10,759 nt of DNA. Source: Desulfovibrionaceae bacterium (GTDB lineage: Bacteria; Pseudomonadota; Gammaproteobacteria; Burkholderiales; Burkholderiaceae_C). The stretch spans positions 1 to 10,759 of the forward strand of contig WRJY01000277.1 in NCBI GenBank assembly GCA_009778355.1. The letters are read 5' to 3'. How positions within the stretch are numbered: position 1 is the stretch's first letter; each line of letters opens with the position of its first letter. The notes beneath the pieces are model-generated. The model ran no database searches. It had not been told where the DNA came from and was given only the letters and a program-made list of their open reading frames with translations. Positions 1 to 5,849 of this stretch are shown here, piece by piece. A program made the position numbers and the translations under genes.

Positions 1-276
1 CACGCCATCGACATGGCGCCGCCGCAAATCATCAGCCTGCTGCACCTGTTGCAGTACCCCGGCGTGGCGCAGGCCATGAGCGCCGCGCGTTCGCGCCCGC
101 CAGCGCTGATTCAGCCCGAGCCGGTGGAAACCGCCGAAACGCGCGTGCTCTGCTACCCGGGCGACCCCGGCCACTCGCTGCGCGAGCGCGCCCTGCCGGA
201 ACCGGTGCCCACGCGCATGGTCTGGCGCAACAAACGCTTCGAGCCGCCGCAGGGCTTTGCTCCTTTCATCGACTAG
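1..276 (+). CDS. C-terminal end of an unidentified protein (5' end outside the window)
   Basis: The reading frame is open from base 1 and ends at TAG 274-276, giving at least 91 residues. An in-frame ATG at 13 exists, but nothing resembling a ribosome binding site precedes it and the frame runs through the window edge, so this is most likely the tail of a longer protein. The visible part has a hydrophobic helix-like stretch (IISLLHLLQYPGVAQAM), a proline-rich middle and a basic/aromatic segment (RMVWRNKRFEPP) near the end. No catalytic motif is visible. The ending reminds me of the C-termini of some proteobacterial NUDIX-type hydrolases, but that is a weak resemblance from memory. The methyltransferase gene starts 20 bases downstream on the same strand, so the two may be co-transcribed. 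Confidence 0.6.
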   Translation, partial: HAIDMAPPQIISLLHLLQYPGVAQAMSAARSRPPALIQPEPVETAETRVLCYPGDPGHSLRERALPEPVPTRMVWRNKRFEPPQGFAPFID

Positions 277-296
277 GGCCTGTTCACACTATTTTC

Positions 297-977
297 ATGG
301 TTCCCGACGAACTGGCGCTGCTGAACCGCCTGACGCCGCTGCAAGCGCAGCGCATCATCGAACTGGGCTGCGGCCCAGCCCACTTGGCACGCAAGCTGCT
401 GGCCGCTTATCCCGGCTGCCGCGTCACCGCGCTGGAAGTGGACCAAACCCAGCACGCCAAGAACCTGACCGCGCCGCCCGTACCGAGCCTGACGTTCGTC
501 GCCGCTGGCGCACAGGCAATTCCGTTCAAGGACGGCAGTTTCGATTTGGCGCTGATGCTCAAATCCCTGCACCACATACCGCTGGCGCTGATGGACCAAA
601 GCCTGGCCGAAACGCGGCGCGTGCTGCGCCCCGGCGGCCATCTGTACGTATCCGAGCCGGTATTCGACGGCCCGCTGAACGAGATCAACCGCCTGTTCAA
701 CGACGAGCAGGCCGTGCGCCTGGCGGCTTGCCAGGCCGTGCAACGCGCCGTCGCTGGCGGCGGCTGGCGTCAGGTCACCGAGCGCCATTTCCAGATGCCC
801 GTGCGCTTTACCGGATTCGACGACTTCGAGCGCCGCATGACCGGCGTCACCTACGCCGAACGCCGCTGGAGCCCCGAACTGCGCGAGCGCGTGCGCCAAC
901 GCTTCGAGGCCCTGCGCCCGCCTTCCGGCCAGCCCTTCGTGCGGCCCATGCGGGTCAATCTGCTTCAAAAAACATAG
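297..977 (+). CDS. Class I SAM-dependent methyltransferase (Methyltransf_11-like), substrate unknown
   Basis: This 226-residue protein shows the Rossmann-fold methyltransferase motifs in order. Motif I is ELGCG at residues 22-26, where SAM binds. The acidic end of strand 2 is E47 in VTALEVD. The post-motif block is PFKDGSFDLALM around residues 76-87. Motif III is LRPGG at 110-114, followed by a strand LYVSEPVF. The C-terminal part (about 115-226) has no signature I recognise and probably forms the substrate cap. It looks like a soluble cytoplasmic small-molecule methyltransferase of the UbiE/SmtA-like group, but the substrate cannot be read from the sequence. ATG 297 is chosen because it leaves a normal short N-terminus before motif I, although no clear Shine-Dalgarno precedes it. 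The last codons (LQKT) fall in a run resembling a family-specific repeat. An acyl-CoA synthetase gene follows after 59 bases on the same strand, which is only a weak hint about function. Confidence 0.85.
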   Translation: MVPDELALLNRLTPLQAQRIIELGCGPAHLARKLLAAYPGCRVTALEVDQTQHAKNLTAPPVPSLTFVAAGAQAIPFKDGSFDLALMLKSLHHIPLALMDQSLAETRRVLRPGGHLYVSEPVFDGPLNEINRLFNDEQAVRLAACQAVQRAVAGGGWRQVTERHFQMPVRFTGFDDFERRMTGVTYAERRWSPELRERVRQRFEALRPPSGQPFVRPMRVNLLQKT

Positions 978-986
978 CTGTCAGCG
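961..986. repeat. Possible fragment of a Comamonadaceae dispersed intergenic repeat
   Basis: The run TTCAAAAAACATAGCTGTC (964-982) followed by AGCG resembles, from memory, the start of a short palindromic element scattered between genes in Acidovorax, Comamonas and relatives, which pairs CTTCAAAA..ATAGCTG with its complement. Only one arm is visible here. It overlaps the final codons and the TAG stop of the methyltransferase. The identification is tentative. Confidence 0.3.
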
Positions 987-1022
987 TTTTCCGGCAACCG
1001 ATACGCCAAAAACACTCGTAAA

Positions 1023-1028
1023 AAGGAG
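1023..1028 (+). promoter_or_regulatory. Ribosome binding site of the acyl-CoA synthetase
   Basis: AAGGAG lies 8 bases before ATG 1037. Another ATG at 1032, in a different frame, is only 3 bases away and leads to an ORF without family similarity. The spacing therefore decides for 1037 as the start. Confidence 0.8.
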
Positions 1029-1036
1029 ACCATGCC

Positions 1037-2599
1037 ATGCACCACGCCATCCGCCGCCAGACCATCGGCGACATCCTGCGCCGCACCGCCCTGCGCCTGC
1101 CGGACAAGCCGGCCATTCATTGCGGCGGCACGCGCTGGACTTATGCCGAGTTCGACGCCCTGGCCACGCGCCTGGCCGCCGGCCTGGCGCAACATGGCGT
1201 CGGCCATGGCGACCGCGTGGCGGTGCTGGCGCGCAATTCGCACGGCTTCGCGGCGCTGCGCTTTGCCCTGGCGCGGCTGGGCGCGGTGCTGGTGCCGATC
1301 AATTTCATGCTGAAAGCAGACGAGGCGGCCTACATCCTGCGCCACGCCGGCGCCCGTATGCTGGCTACCGATGGCGGCCTGGCCGAATTGGCGCGCGCCG
1401 CCGCCAAGCTGGACACGCAGGTGACTGACTTCATCTGGCTGCCGTCCGAAGACCCGGACGAGCCTGCTCCGGGCATGATCAGCTTCCACGACCTGGCTGC
1501 CTGCACCGCCCCGCTGCCCGACGCGCCGCTGCAAAGCACGGACATGGCCCAGATCGTCTATACCAGCGGCACCGAAAGCACGCCCAAGGGCGCGATGATG
1601 ACGCACGACGCCGTGCTGTGGGAGTACGTCAGCGCCTGTCTCGACGCCGACATCGCGGAAAAGGACGTGGTTCTGCACGCGCTGCCGCTGTACCACTGCG
1701 CGCAGCTCGACGTGTTCTTCGGCCCGGCGATCTACGTCGGCGCGGAAAACCACATCACCAGCAAGCCCACGCCCGACAACCTGCTACCCATGATGGCCGC
1801 GCGCGGCATTACCAGCTTCTTCGCGGCGCCCACGGTGTGGATCGCGCTGCTGCGCTCGCCGCTGCTGGAGCGCACCGACCTGAGCCGGCTGGCCAAGGGC
1901 TACTACGGCGCTTCCATCATGCCGGTGGAGGTCATCAAAGAACTGGCGCGCCGCCTGCCCCTGGTGCGGCTGTGGAACCTGTACGGCCAGACCGAAATCG
2001 CCCCGCTGGCGACCATACTGGGCCCCGATGACCAACTGCGCAAGCCCGGCTCCGCCGGCCGCCCGGCGCTGAACGTGGAAACGCGCGTGGTTGACGATCA
2101 GATGCGGAACGTGGCCGTCGGCGAGGTGGGCGAGATCGTGCACCGCTCGCCGCACCTGATGCTGGGCTACTTCCACGACGACGAGCGCACGCGCGCCGCT
2201 TTCCACGGCGACTGGTTCCACTCGGGCGATCTGGGCGTCATCGACGAGGAAGGCTACATCACCGTCGTCGATCGCAAGAAGGACATGATCAAGACCGGCG
2301 GTGAAAACGTCGCCAGCCGCGAGGTGGAGGAAATGATCTACCGCCTGCCGCAGGTCAGCGAGGCGGCCGTCATCGGCCTGCCCGATCCCCAGTGGGTGGA
2401 GGCGGTCACGGCGGTCATCGTGCTCAAGGCCGGGCAGGAACTCACCGGGCAGCAGGTCATTGACCACTGCGGCGCGCACATGGCCCGCTTCAAGGCGCCC
2501 AAGCGCGTGATCTTCGCCGATGCGCTGCCCAAGAACCCCAGCGGCAAGCTGCTCAAGCGCCAATTGCGGCAGGCGTACATGGAAAGCCCGGCGGCCTGA
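1037..2599 (+). CDS. AMP-forming acyl-CoA synthetase (fatty-acyl/carboxylate-CoA ligase)
   Basis: The 520-residue protein belongs to the ANL adenylation superfamily. It activates a carboxylic acid with ATP to an acyl-adenylate and then transfers the acyl group to CoA. The core motifs are present and in order: P-loop YTSGTESTPKG (175-185), A5 YGQTE (316-320), A7 HSGDLG (395-400) with ATP-ribose-binding D398, the hinge motif DRKKDMIKTGGENV (412-425), and the C-terminal GK motif NPSGKLLKR with catalytic K504. The length is normal for the family and nothing is missing. No signal peptide or membrane segment is visible, so it should act in the cytoplasm. Acyl-chain specificity (medium-chain, long-chain or aromatic) cannot be read from these motifs. 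The P-loop has Glu (E180) where many members have Thr or Ser. It follows the methyltransferase on the same strand and faces dusC tail to tail with a 15-base gap and no obvious terminator. Confidence 0.92.
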   Translation: MHHAIRRQTIGDILRRTALRLPDKPAIHCGGTRWTYAEFDALATRLAAGLAQHGVGHGDRVAVLARNSHGFAALRFALARLGAVLVPINFMLKADEAAYILRHAGARMLATDGGLAELARAAAKLDTQVTDFIWLPSEDPDEPAPGMISFHDLAACTAPLPDAPLQSTDMAQIVYTSGTESTPKGAMMTHDAVLWEYVSACLDADIAEKDVVLHALPLYHCAQLDVFFGPAIYVGAENHITSKPTPDNLLPMMAARGITSFFAAPTVWIALLRSPLLERTDLSRLAKGYYGASIMPVEVIKELARRLPLVRLWNLYGQTEIAPLATILGPDDQLRKPGSAGRPALNVETRVVDDQMRNVAVGEVGEIVHRSPHLMLGYFHDDERTRAAFHGDWFHSGDLGVIDEEGYITVVDRKKDMIKTGGENVASREVEEMIYRLPQVSEAAVIGLPDPQWVEAVTAVIVLKAGQELTGQQVIDHCGAHMARFKAPKRVIFADALPKNPSGKLLKRQLRQAYMESPAA

Positions 2600-2614
2600 A
2601 GTGCCGCCAAGCGG

Positions 2615-3655
2615 TCACCGGACGATTCCAGTCTCTGCCGCCAGCCGGTGACGGCAGGCGTTGTCCTGAATCCGCAGCAGCCAGGCGCCAATGGCATCGG
2701 GGTCGTTGACCGCGCGCAGCGCATCGAAGGCTTGTCCGGCCTCCGGGTAAGCCGCGCGCAGGTAGCTCAGCCACAGCTTCAGCCGCCCGGCGCGGTGATG
2801 CCGCTCGACCCGCGCGCACACGTCGGCCCAGAAGTCGGCCAGCAGCGGCGCCAGGCTGTGCCACGGCGCGGCCTGCACCGCCGCATCGGCGCCAGCCGCC
2901 GCCGATGACGATGCCGCCTGACCGGCCCGCGCATCGGCCTGCGCGATGGCGCGCGCCAGCCCTGGCCGCCGCGCCATGCCGCGGCCCAGCATCAACGCCG
3001 CGCAGCCGGTGACGGCGCGGCAGCGCAGAGCGTCTTGCACGCTCCAGATGTCGCCGTTGGCAATCACCGGCAGGCGCACGTGCTGGCGCACGGTGGCAAT
3101 GTGCTCCCAATGGGCCGGCGGCCGGTAGCCCTGCGCCCTGGTGCGGGCATGCACCGCCAGCTCGCTGGCGCCGCCGGCCTCGATGGCGCGCGCGCAGTCC
3201 AACATGCGGGCGTGATCGCGGTAGCCCAGGCGCATCTTGGCCGACACCGGCACAGCGGCGGGCACGGCCCGGCGCACGGCGGCGACGATGCGGTAAATCA
3301 GCTCCGGCTCGTCCAGCAGCACGGCGCCGCCCCGGTGGCGGTTCACCGCCCTGGCCGGGCAGCCGAAGTTCAGGTCGATCCCCGCCGGCCCCAATTCGGC
3401 CAGGCGCGCGGCGTTCTCGGCCAGACACGCCGGATCCGAGCCCAGCAACTGCGGCCACACCGGCACGCCCGCGCGTGTGCGGCTGCCGCTCAGCAACTCC
3501 GGCGCCACGCGCGTGAAACTGCGCGGCGGCAACAGCCGGTTGGTCACGCGAATGAACTCCGATACGCAGCGATCCACCCCGCCCACGCGCGTGAGGATGC
3601 CGCGCAAACCGTGATCGAGCAGGCCCTGCATGGGCGCGAGGATGAGGAGTGTCAC
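2615..3655 (-). CDS. dusC: tRNA-dihydrouridine(16) synthase DusC
   Basis: This is a flavin-dependent enzyme that reduces U16 in the tRNA D-loop to dihydrouridine. With a GTG start at 3655 the protein has 346 residues, somewhat longer than E. coli DusC (about 315). Visible family features are the N-terminal LAPMQGLLD (FMN-binding barrel start), NFGCPAR at 96-102 with catalytic C99, VNRHRGGA just after it, SAKMRLGY with K140, the HARTRAQGY strand from H169, ANGDIW (199-204) and LGRG (223-226) at the FMN phosphate site. An Ala/Ser/Gly-rich stretch (about 239-264) is an insertion before the C-terminal helical tRNA-binding domain (WLSYLRAAYPEA). The frame is open up to a TTG at 3664. I prefer GTG because the N-terminus then aligns with E. 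coli MRVLLAPMEG. Neither start has a clear ribosome binding site. The tRNA-Phe gene nearby has U16 in its D-loop. Confidence 0.92.
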   Translation of the reverse strand: MTLLILAPMQGLLDHGLRGILTRVGGVDRCVSEFIRVTNRLLPPRSFTRVAPELLSGSRTRAGVPVWPQLLGSDPACLAENAARLAELGPAGIDLNFGCPARAVNRHRGGAVLLDEPELIYRIVAAVRRAVPAAVPVSAKMRLGYRDHARMLDCARAIEAGGASELAVHARTRAQGYRPPAHWEHIATVRQHVRLPVIANGDIWSVQDALRCRAVTGCAALMLGRGMARRPGLARAIAQADARAGQAASSSAAAGADAAVQAAPWHSLAPLLADFWADVCARVERHHRAGRLKLWLSYLRAAYPEAGQAFDALRAVNDPDAIGAWLLRIQDNACRHRLAAETGIVR

Positions 3656-3813
3656 TGAATGCAAGCAAGCAAGTAATTAATCACCTGTGACTTATTTCAT
3701 GCTACGATTAAGTTTGAAGGCCCAAATAGAGATACAAACAGTAACATTAATATAGATAGGTATGATAAGTCGTTCTTTGGTCTAGCAAGCGACACAGCCC
3801 ACGGAGAAAAGCC
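3656..3813. other. AT-rich divergent intergenic region between dusC and the FecR gene
   Basis: These 158 bases are visibly richer in A and T than anything else in the window and hold no credible ORF. They should contain the promoters of two divergent units, dusC to the left and FecR-OmpA to the right. Small features seen are three GCAA units at 3661-3672 and the short palindrome TCACCTGTGA around 3681-3690. I see no copy of a tRNA end or other insertion scar. Confidence 0.6.
3761..3766 (+). promoter_or_regulatory. Candidate -10 element for the FecR-OmpA operon
   Basis: TATGAT (five of six consensus bases) lies 48 bases before the FecR start codon in AT-rich DNA. No good -35 hexamer stands 16-18 bases upstream. 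A second candidate, TGCTACGAT around 3699-3707, has an extended -10 form and equally poor -35. Both are guesses from sequence alone. Confidence 0.3.
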
Positions 3814-4290
3814 ATGCCCACATTCGTCGTCCGTTCCGTCATGGTATTGTTGTGCGTCTGGCAACTCGGTATCGCAACTGCCCTGGCGCAACCGCAGGCC
3901 CCAGCAGCAGCGCCACTACCCGACGGCACCATCAAGACCGTGCAGGGCCAGGTAACCGTGATACACGACAACATGCAGAGCACCGCCGTGGTCGGCGCTT
4001 TGGTGCGCTCGTCCGACCGCATCCAGACCGGTGTCGACAGCGCCGCCGCCATCACGCTGGCGGACGGCACCATCATGTCGATCGGCCCCAACAGCGTGGT
4101 CGAGTTGCAGTCGTTTCGGTTCGATCCCGCCACGAACGACGGCAACGTGCTGGTCAACGTCGTGCGCGGCACGCTGCGCATGGTGACGGGAATGATCGCC
4201 AAGGTCAAACCAGAACAGGTCAAGGTCACCACGCCGACCACCGTCATCGGCGTGCGGGGCACCGACTTCATCGTCGAAGTGAACCCATGA
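3814..4290 (+). CDS. Secreted FecR-domain protein
   Basis: This 158-residue protein starts with a clear Sec signal peptide: Arg near the start, hydrophobic core at about 9-24, and probable cleavage after ALA (residues 23-25). The mature part is one FecR domain (about 36-155): DGTIKTVQGQVTVI, VRSSDRIQTGVDSAAAITLADGT, LGPN-like SIGPNSVVEL and the ending TPTTVIGVRGTDFIVEV, which is the typical FecR beta-strand pattern. It therefore acts in the periplasm or envelope. It lacks the N-terminal cytoplasmic anti-sigma region and transmembrane helix of true FecR regulators, and no FecI-type sigma factor or TonB receptor gene is nearby, so iron signalling is unlikely. GGAG at 3803-3806 stands 7 bases before the ATG. 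The stop overlaps the start of the OmpA-family gene (ATGA), so the two proteins are probably made together. Its exact role is unknown. Confidence 0.85.
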   Translation: MPTFVVRSVMVLLCVWQLGIATALAQPQAPAAAPLPDGTIKTVQGQVTVIHDNMQSTAVVGALVRSSDRIQTGVDSAAAITLADGTIMSIGPNSVVELQSFRFDPATNDGNVLVNVVRGTLRMVTGMIAKVKPEQVKVTTPTTVIGVRGTDFIVEVNP

Positions 4291-4955
4291 GGTTGGTCAT
4301 GACGCTTGCGCTCGCGGCCATTCTGGCCGCCGGCTGCGGCGCACCCGCCCCGACCCATGGCCAGGCGACAACCAAGCCGCTGATTTGTCCGCGAACCGGC
4401 CAAATCGGCAGTTGCTCGCCCATCACGCGGGTAACCCTGCTGCCATCCGTGACCGGCAAACCCAGCGCGGTCACCATCACGACCAGGCGGGGCAACACCA
4501 CCGTGCTGTCGCATTCCTACGATTCGGCCGCGGTCAATGCCAGCACGGTAGAAAACGAGCAACTCGACGCCGAGGCCGTGGAGCAGTACTACGAACGCCT
4601 GCTGTCCGCGCAGCCGCCGCGCACGCCCGACCGGTTCACCCTTTACTTCCAGAACGGCGCCTCTACCCTGACCCCGGAGTCGAACGCCCAATTGTCCAGC
4701 ATTCTGTGGTCCGCCACCCACCGGCCAGGCGGCGAAATCATCGTCATCGGCCACACCGACCGCGCCGGTTCAGCGGCGGCCAACGACGCGCTGTCGCTGC
4801 GGCGCGCGCGCGCGGTGCGCGAACTCATCATCCAGCGCGGCTTCGACCCGCTATTCGTCCAGGCCATCGGCCGCGGCGACCGCGATCCGCTCATCCCCAC
4901 CGCTCGCGGCGTGAAGGAGCCGAGGAACCGCCGCGTCGAGATACTGGTGCACTGA
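4287..4955 (+). CDS. OmpA-family lipoprotein with C-terminal peptidoglycan-binding domain
   Basis: The 222-residue protein starts at ATG 4287, inside the stop of the FecR gene. It has a lipoprotein signal peptide (hydrophobic 3-15, lipobox AAGC with C17 as the lipid-carrying residue, followed by Gly, so outer-membrane sorting is expected). Residues 18-105 form a poorly conserved region, probably extended, with three more cysteines or prolines near its start. The OmpA-like domain follows (about 110-222): FTLYFQNGASTLTPES, then IVIGHTDRAGS with GHTD at 155-158, LSLRRARAVRELI, AIGRGDRDPL and the closing NRRVEILV (214-221). The Asp and Arg positions that hold meso-diaminopimelate in OmpA domains are both present. 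It should tether the outer membrane to the cell wall. Tight coupling to the FecR protein suggests a shared envelope function. An alternative ATG at 4299 would still leave the lipobox. Confidence 0.87.
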   Translation: MRLVMTLALAAILAAGCGAPAPTHGQATTKPLICPRTGQIGSCSPITRVTLLPSVTGKPSAVTITTRRGNTTVLSHSYDSAAVNASTVENEQLDAEAVEQYYERLLSAQPPRTPDRFTLYFQNGASTLTPESNAQLSSILWSATHRPGGEIIVIGHTDRAGSAAANDALSLRRARAVRELIIQRGFDPLFVQAIGRGDRDPLIPTARGVKEPRNRRVEILVH

Positions 4956-4962
4956 AAGCGAA

Positions 4963-4990
4963 AACGCCCAACCGGAAACGGTTGGGCGTT
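4963..4990. terminator. Perfect 12-bp hairpin, probable terminator for tRNA-Phe and for FecR-OmpA
   Basis: AACGCCCAACCG (4963-4974) and its exact complement CGGTTGGGCGTT (4979-4990) enclose a GAAA loop. On the minus strand the stem is followed by TTTT and a pyrimidine-rich CGCTTTC, which fits an intrinsic terminator just 6 bases after the tRNA-Phe 3' end. On the plus strand it starts 7 bases after the OmpA gene stop but has only TT within the stem and no T-run after it, so termination that way would be weaker. Confidence 0.75.
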
Positions 4991-4996
4991 GATAGG

Positions 4997-5072
<76 letters not shown>

Positions 5073-5084
5073 AACGAACTGAGC

Positions 5085-5093
5085 ATTCTAGCA
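5085..5093 (-). promoter_or_regulatory. Candidate extended -10 promoter of tRNA-Phe
   Basis: On the minus strand TGCTAGAAT is an extended -10 element (TGN plus TAGAAT) ending 12 bases before the first base of the tRNA. Transcription would start near 5078, leaving a leader of about 5 bases for RNase P to remove. The -35 region, inside the end of the response regulator gene, is not close to consensus. Confidence 0.5.
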
Positions 5094-5100
5094 TGACGCA

Positions 5101-5835
5101 TCAGGGTATCTGCGCGTTATTGCCGCGGCGAGCGCGGGACAGATCGACGCCCAGTTGCTTGAGCTTGCGGTACAGGTGCGTGCGCTCCAGCCCGGTTTTT
5201 TCAGCCACGCGGGTCATGGAACCGCCTTCCTTGGCCAGATGAAACTCGAAGTACGCCTTTTCAAAGGCGTCGCGCGCGTCGCGCAGCGGTTTGTCTAGCT
5301 CGAATACCTGCTGGCCTTGCGGACCCAGGTCAACCACCAAAGGCAGCGGCTGGCTGACGATAGTGGCAGCAGCGCCGGCGGCGAAATCGGCGGCGGCGCT
5401 GCCGGGACTGCCGAGGCCGGCGGCGCGCGGCAGCGTGGCTGGATCGGCGGCGGCGCTGCGCGTGACCGGCTGGATGCTCGCCAGCGCCTGACCGACGGTC
5501 TTGAGCAGTTTTTGCAGCGTGATCGGCTTTTCGAGAAACGCCTGCGCGCCGATGCGGGTGGCTTCGACGGCGGTGTCGATGGTGGCGTGTCCGCTCATCA
5601 TGATGACCGGCATGGTGAGCTGGCCGCTGCCGCGCCACTCCTTGAGCAAGGTCACGCCGTCGGTATCGGGCATCCAGATGTCCAGCAACACCAGATCGGG
5701 ACGGCTGTTTTGCCGCGCGGCGCGGGCCTGCGCGGCGTTCTCGGCAAGCTCGACAGTGTGCCCCTCGTCGCTCAACACCTCCGACAGGAGGTCACGAATG
5801 CCGAGTTCATCGTCCACTACGAGTATGTTGGCCAT
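5101..5835 (-). CDS. Response regulator, NtrX-like receiver and Fis-type HTH without an AAA+ domain
   Basis: The 244-residue protein starts at ATG 5835. Its receiver domain (1-118) has every expected residue: D8 and D9, phospho-acceptor D52 in LLDIWMPDTDG, S81 in MMSGHA and K103 in LEKPI. An Ala/Gly/Pro-rich linker follows (about 122-165). The C-terminus is a Fis/HTH_8 DNA-binding domain (about 184-231) whose AYFEFHLAKEGGSMTRVAEKTGL and HLYRKLKQLG look like the end of NtrX. A full NtrX has roughly 230 more residues carrying the sigma-54-activating AAA+ domain with GAFTGA. None of that is present and the frame is intact, so it should control ordinary sigma-70 promoters rather than activate sigma-54. 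It follows the kinase gene by 14 bases, with no visible ribosome binding site, so translation is probably coupled. The kinase is its presumed partner. A RegA/PrrA-like role is an alternative reading. Confidence 0.9.
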   Translation of the reverse strand: MANILVVDDELGIRDLLSEVLSDEGHTVELAENAAQARAARQNSRPDLVLLDIWMPDTDGVTLLKEWRGSGQLTMPVIMMSGHATIDTAVEATRIGAQAFLEKPITLQKLLKTVGQALASIQPVTRSAAADPATLPRAAGLGSPGSAAADFAAGAAATIVSQPLPLVVDLGPQGQQVFELDKPLRDARDAFEKAYFEFHLAKEGGSMTRVAEKTGLERTHLYRKLKQLGVDLSRARRGNNAQIP

Positions 5836-5849
5836 GAAGAAAATGGTTT

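Noticed and set aside
2600..2615. Terminator between the convergent acyl-CoA synthetase and dusC genes
   Set aside because: Only a 4-bp CCGC/GCGG stem is visible with no T-run on either strand.
3661..3672. Three GCAA units next to the dusC start as a phase-variable repeat
   Set aside because: Three tetranucleotide copies are too few to suggest slippage, and the GTG start lies beyond them.
3681..3690. TCACCTGTGA palindrome as a CRP/FNR-type operator
   Set aside because: The spacing between half sites (2 bases) does not fit TGTGA-N6-TCACA or the FNR consensus, and short palindromes arise by chance.
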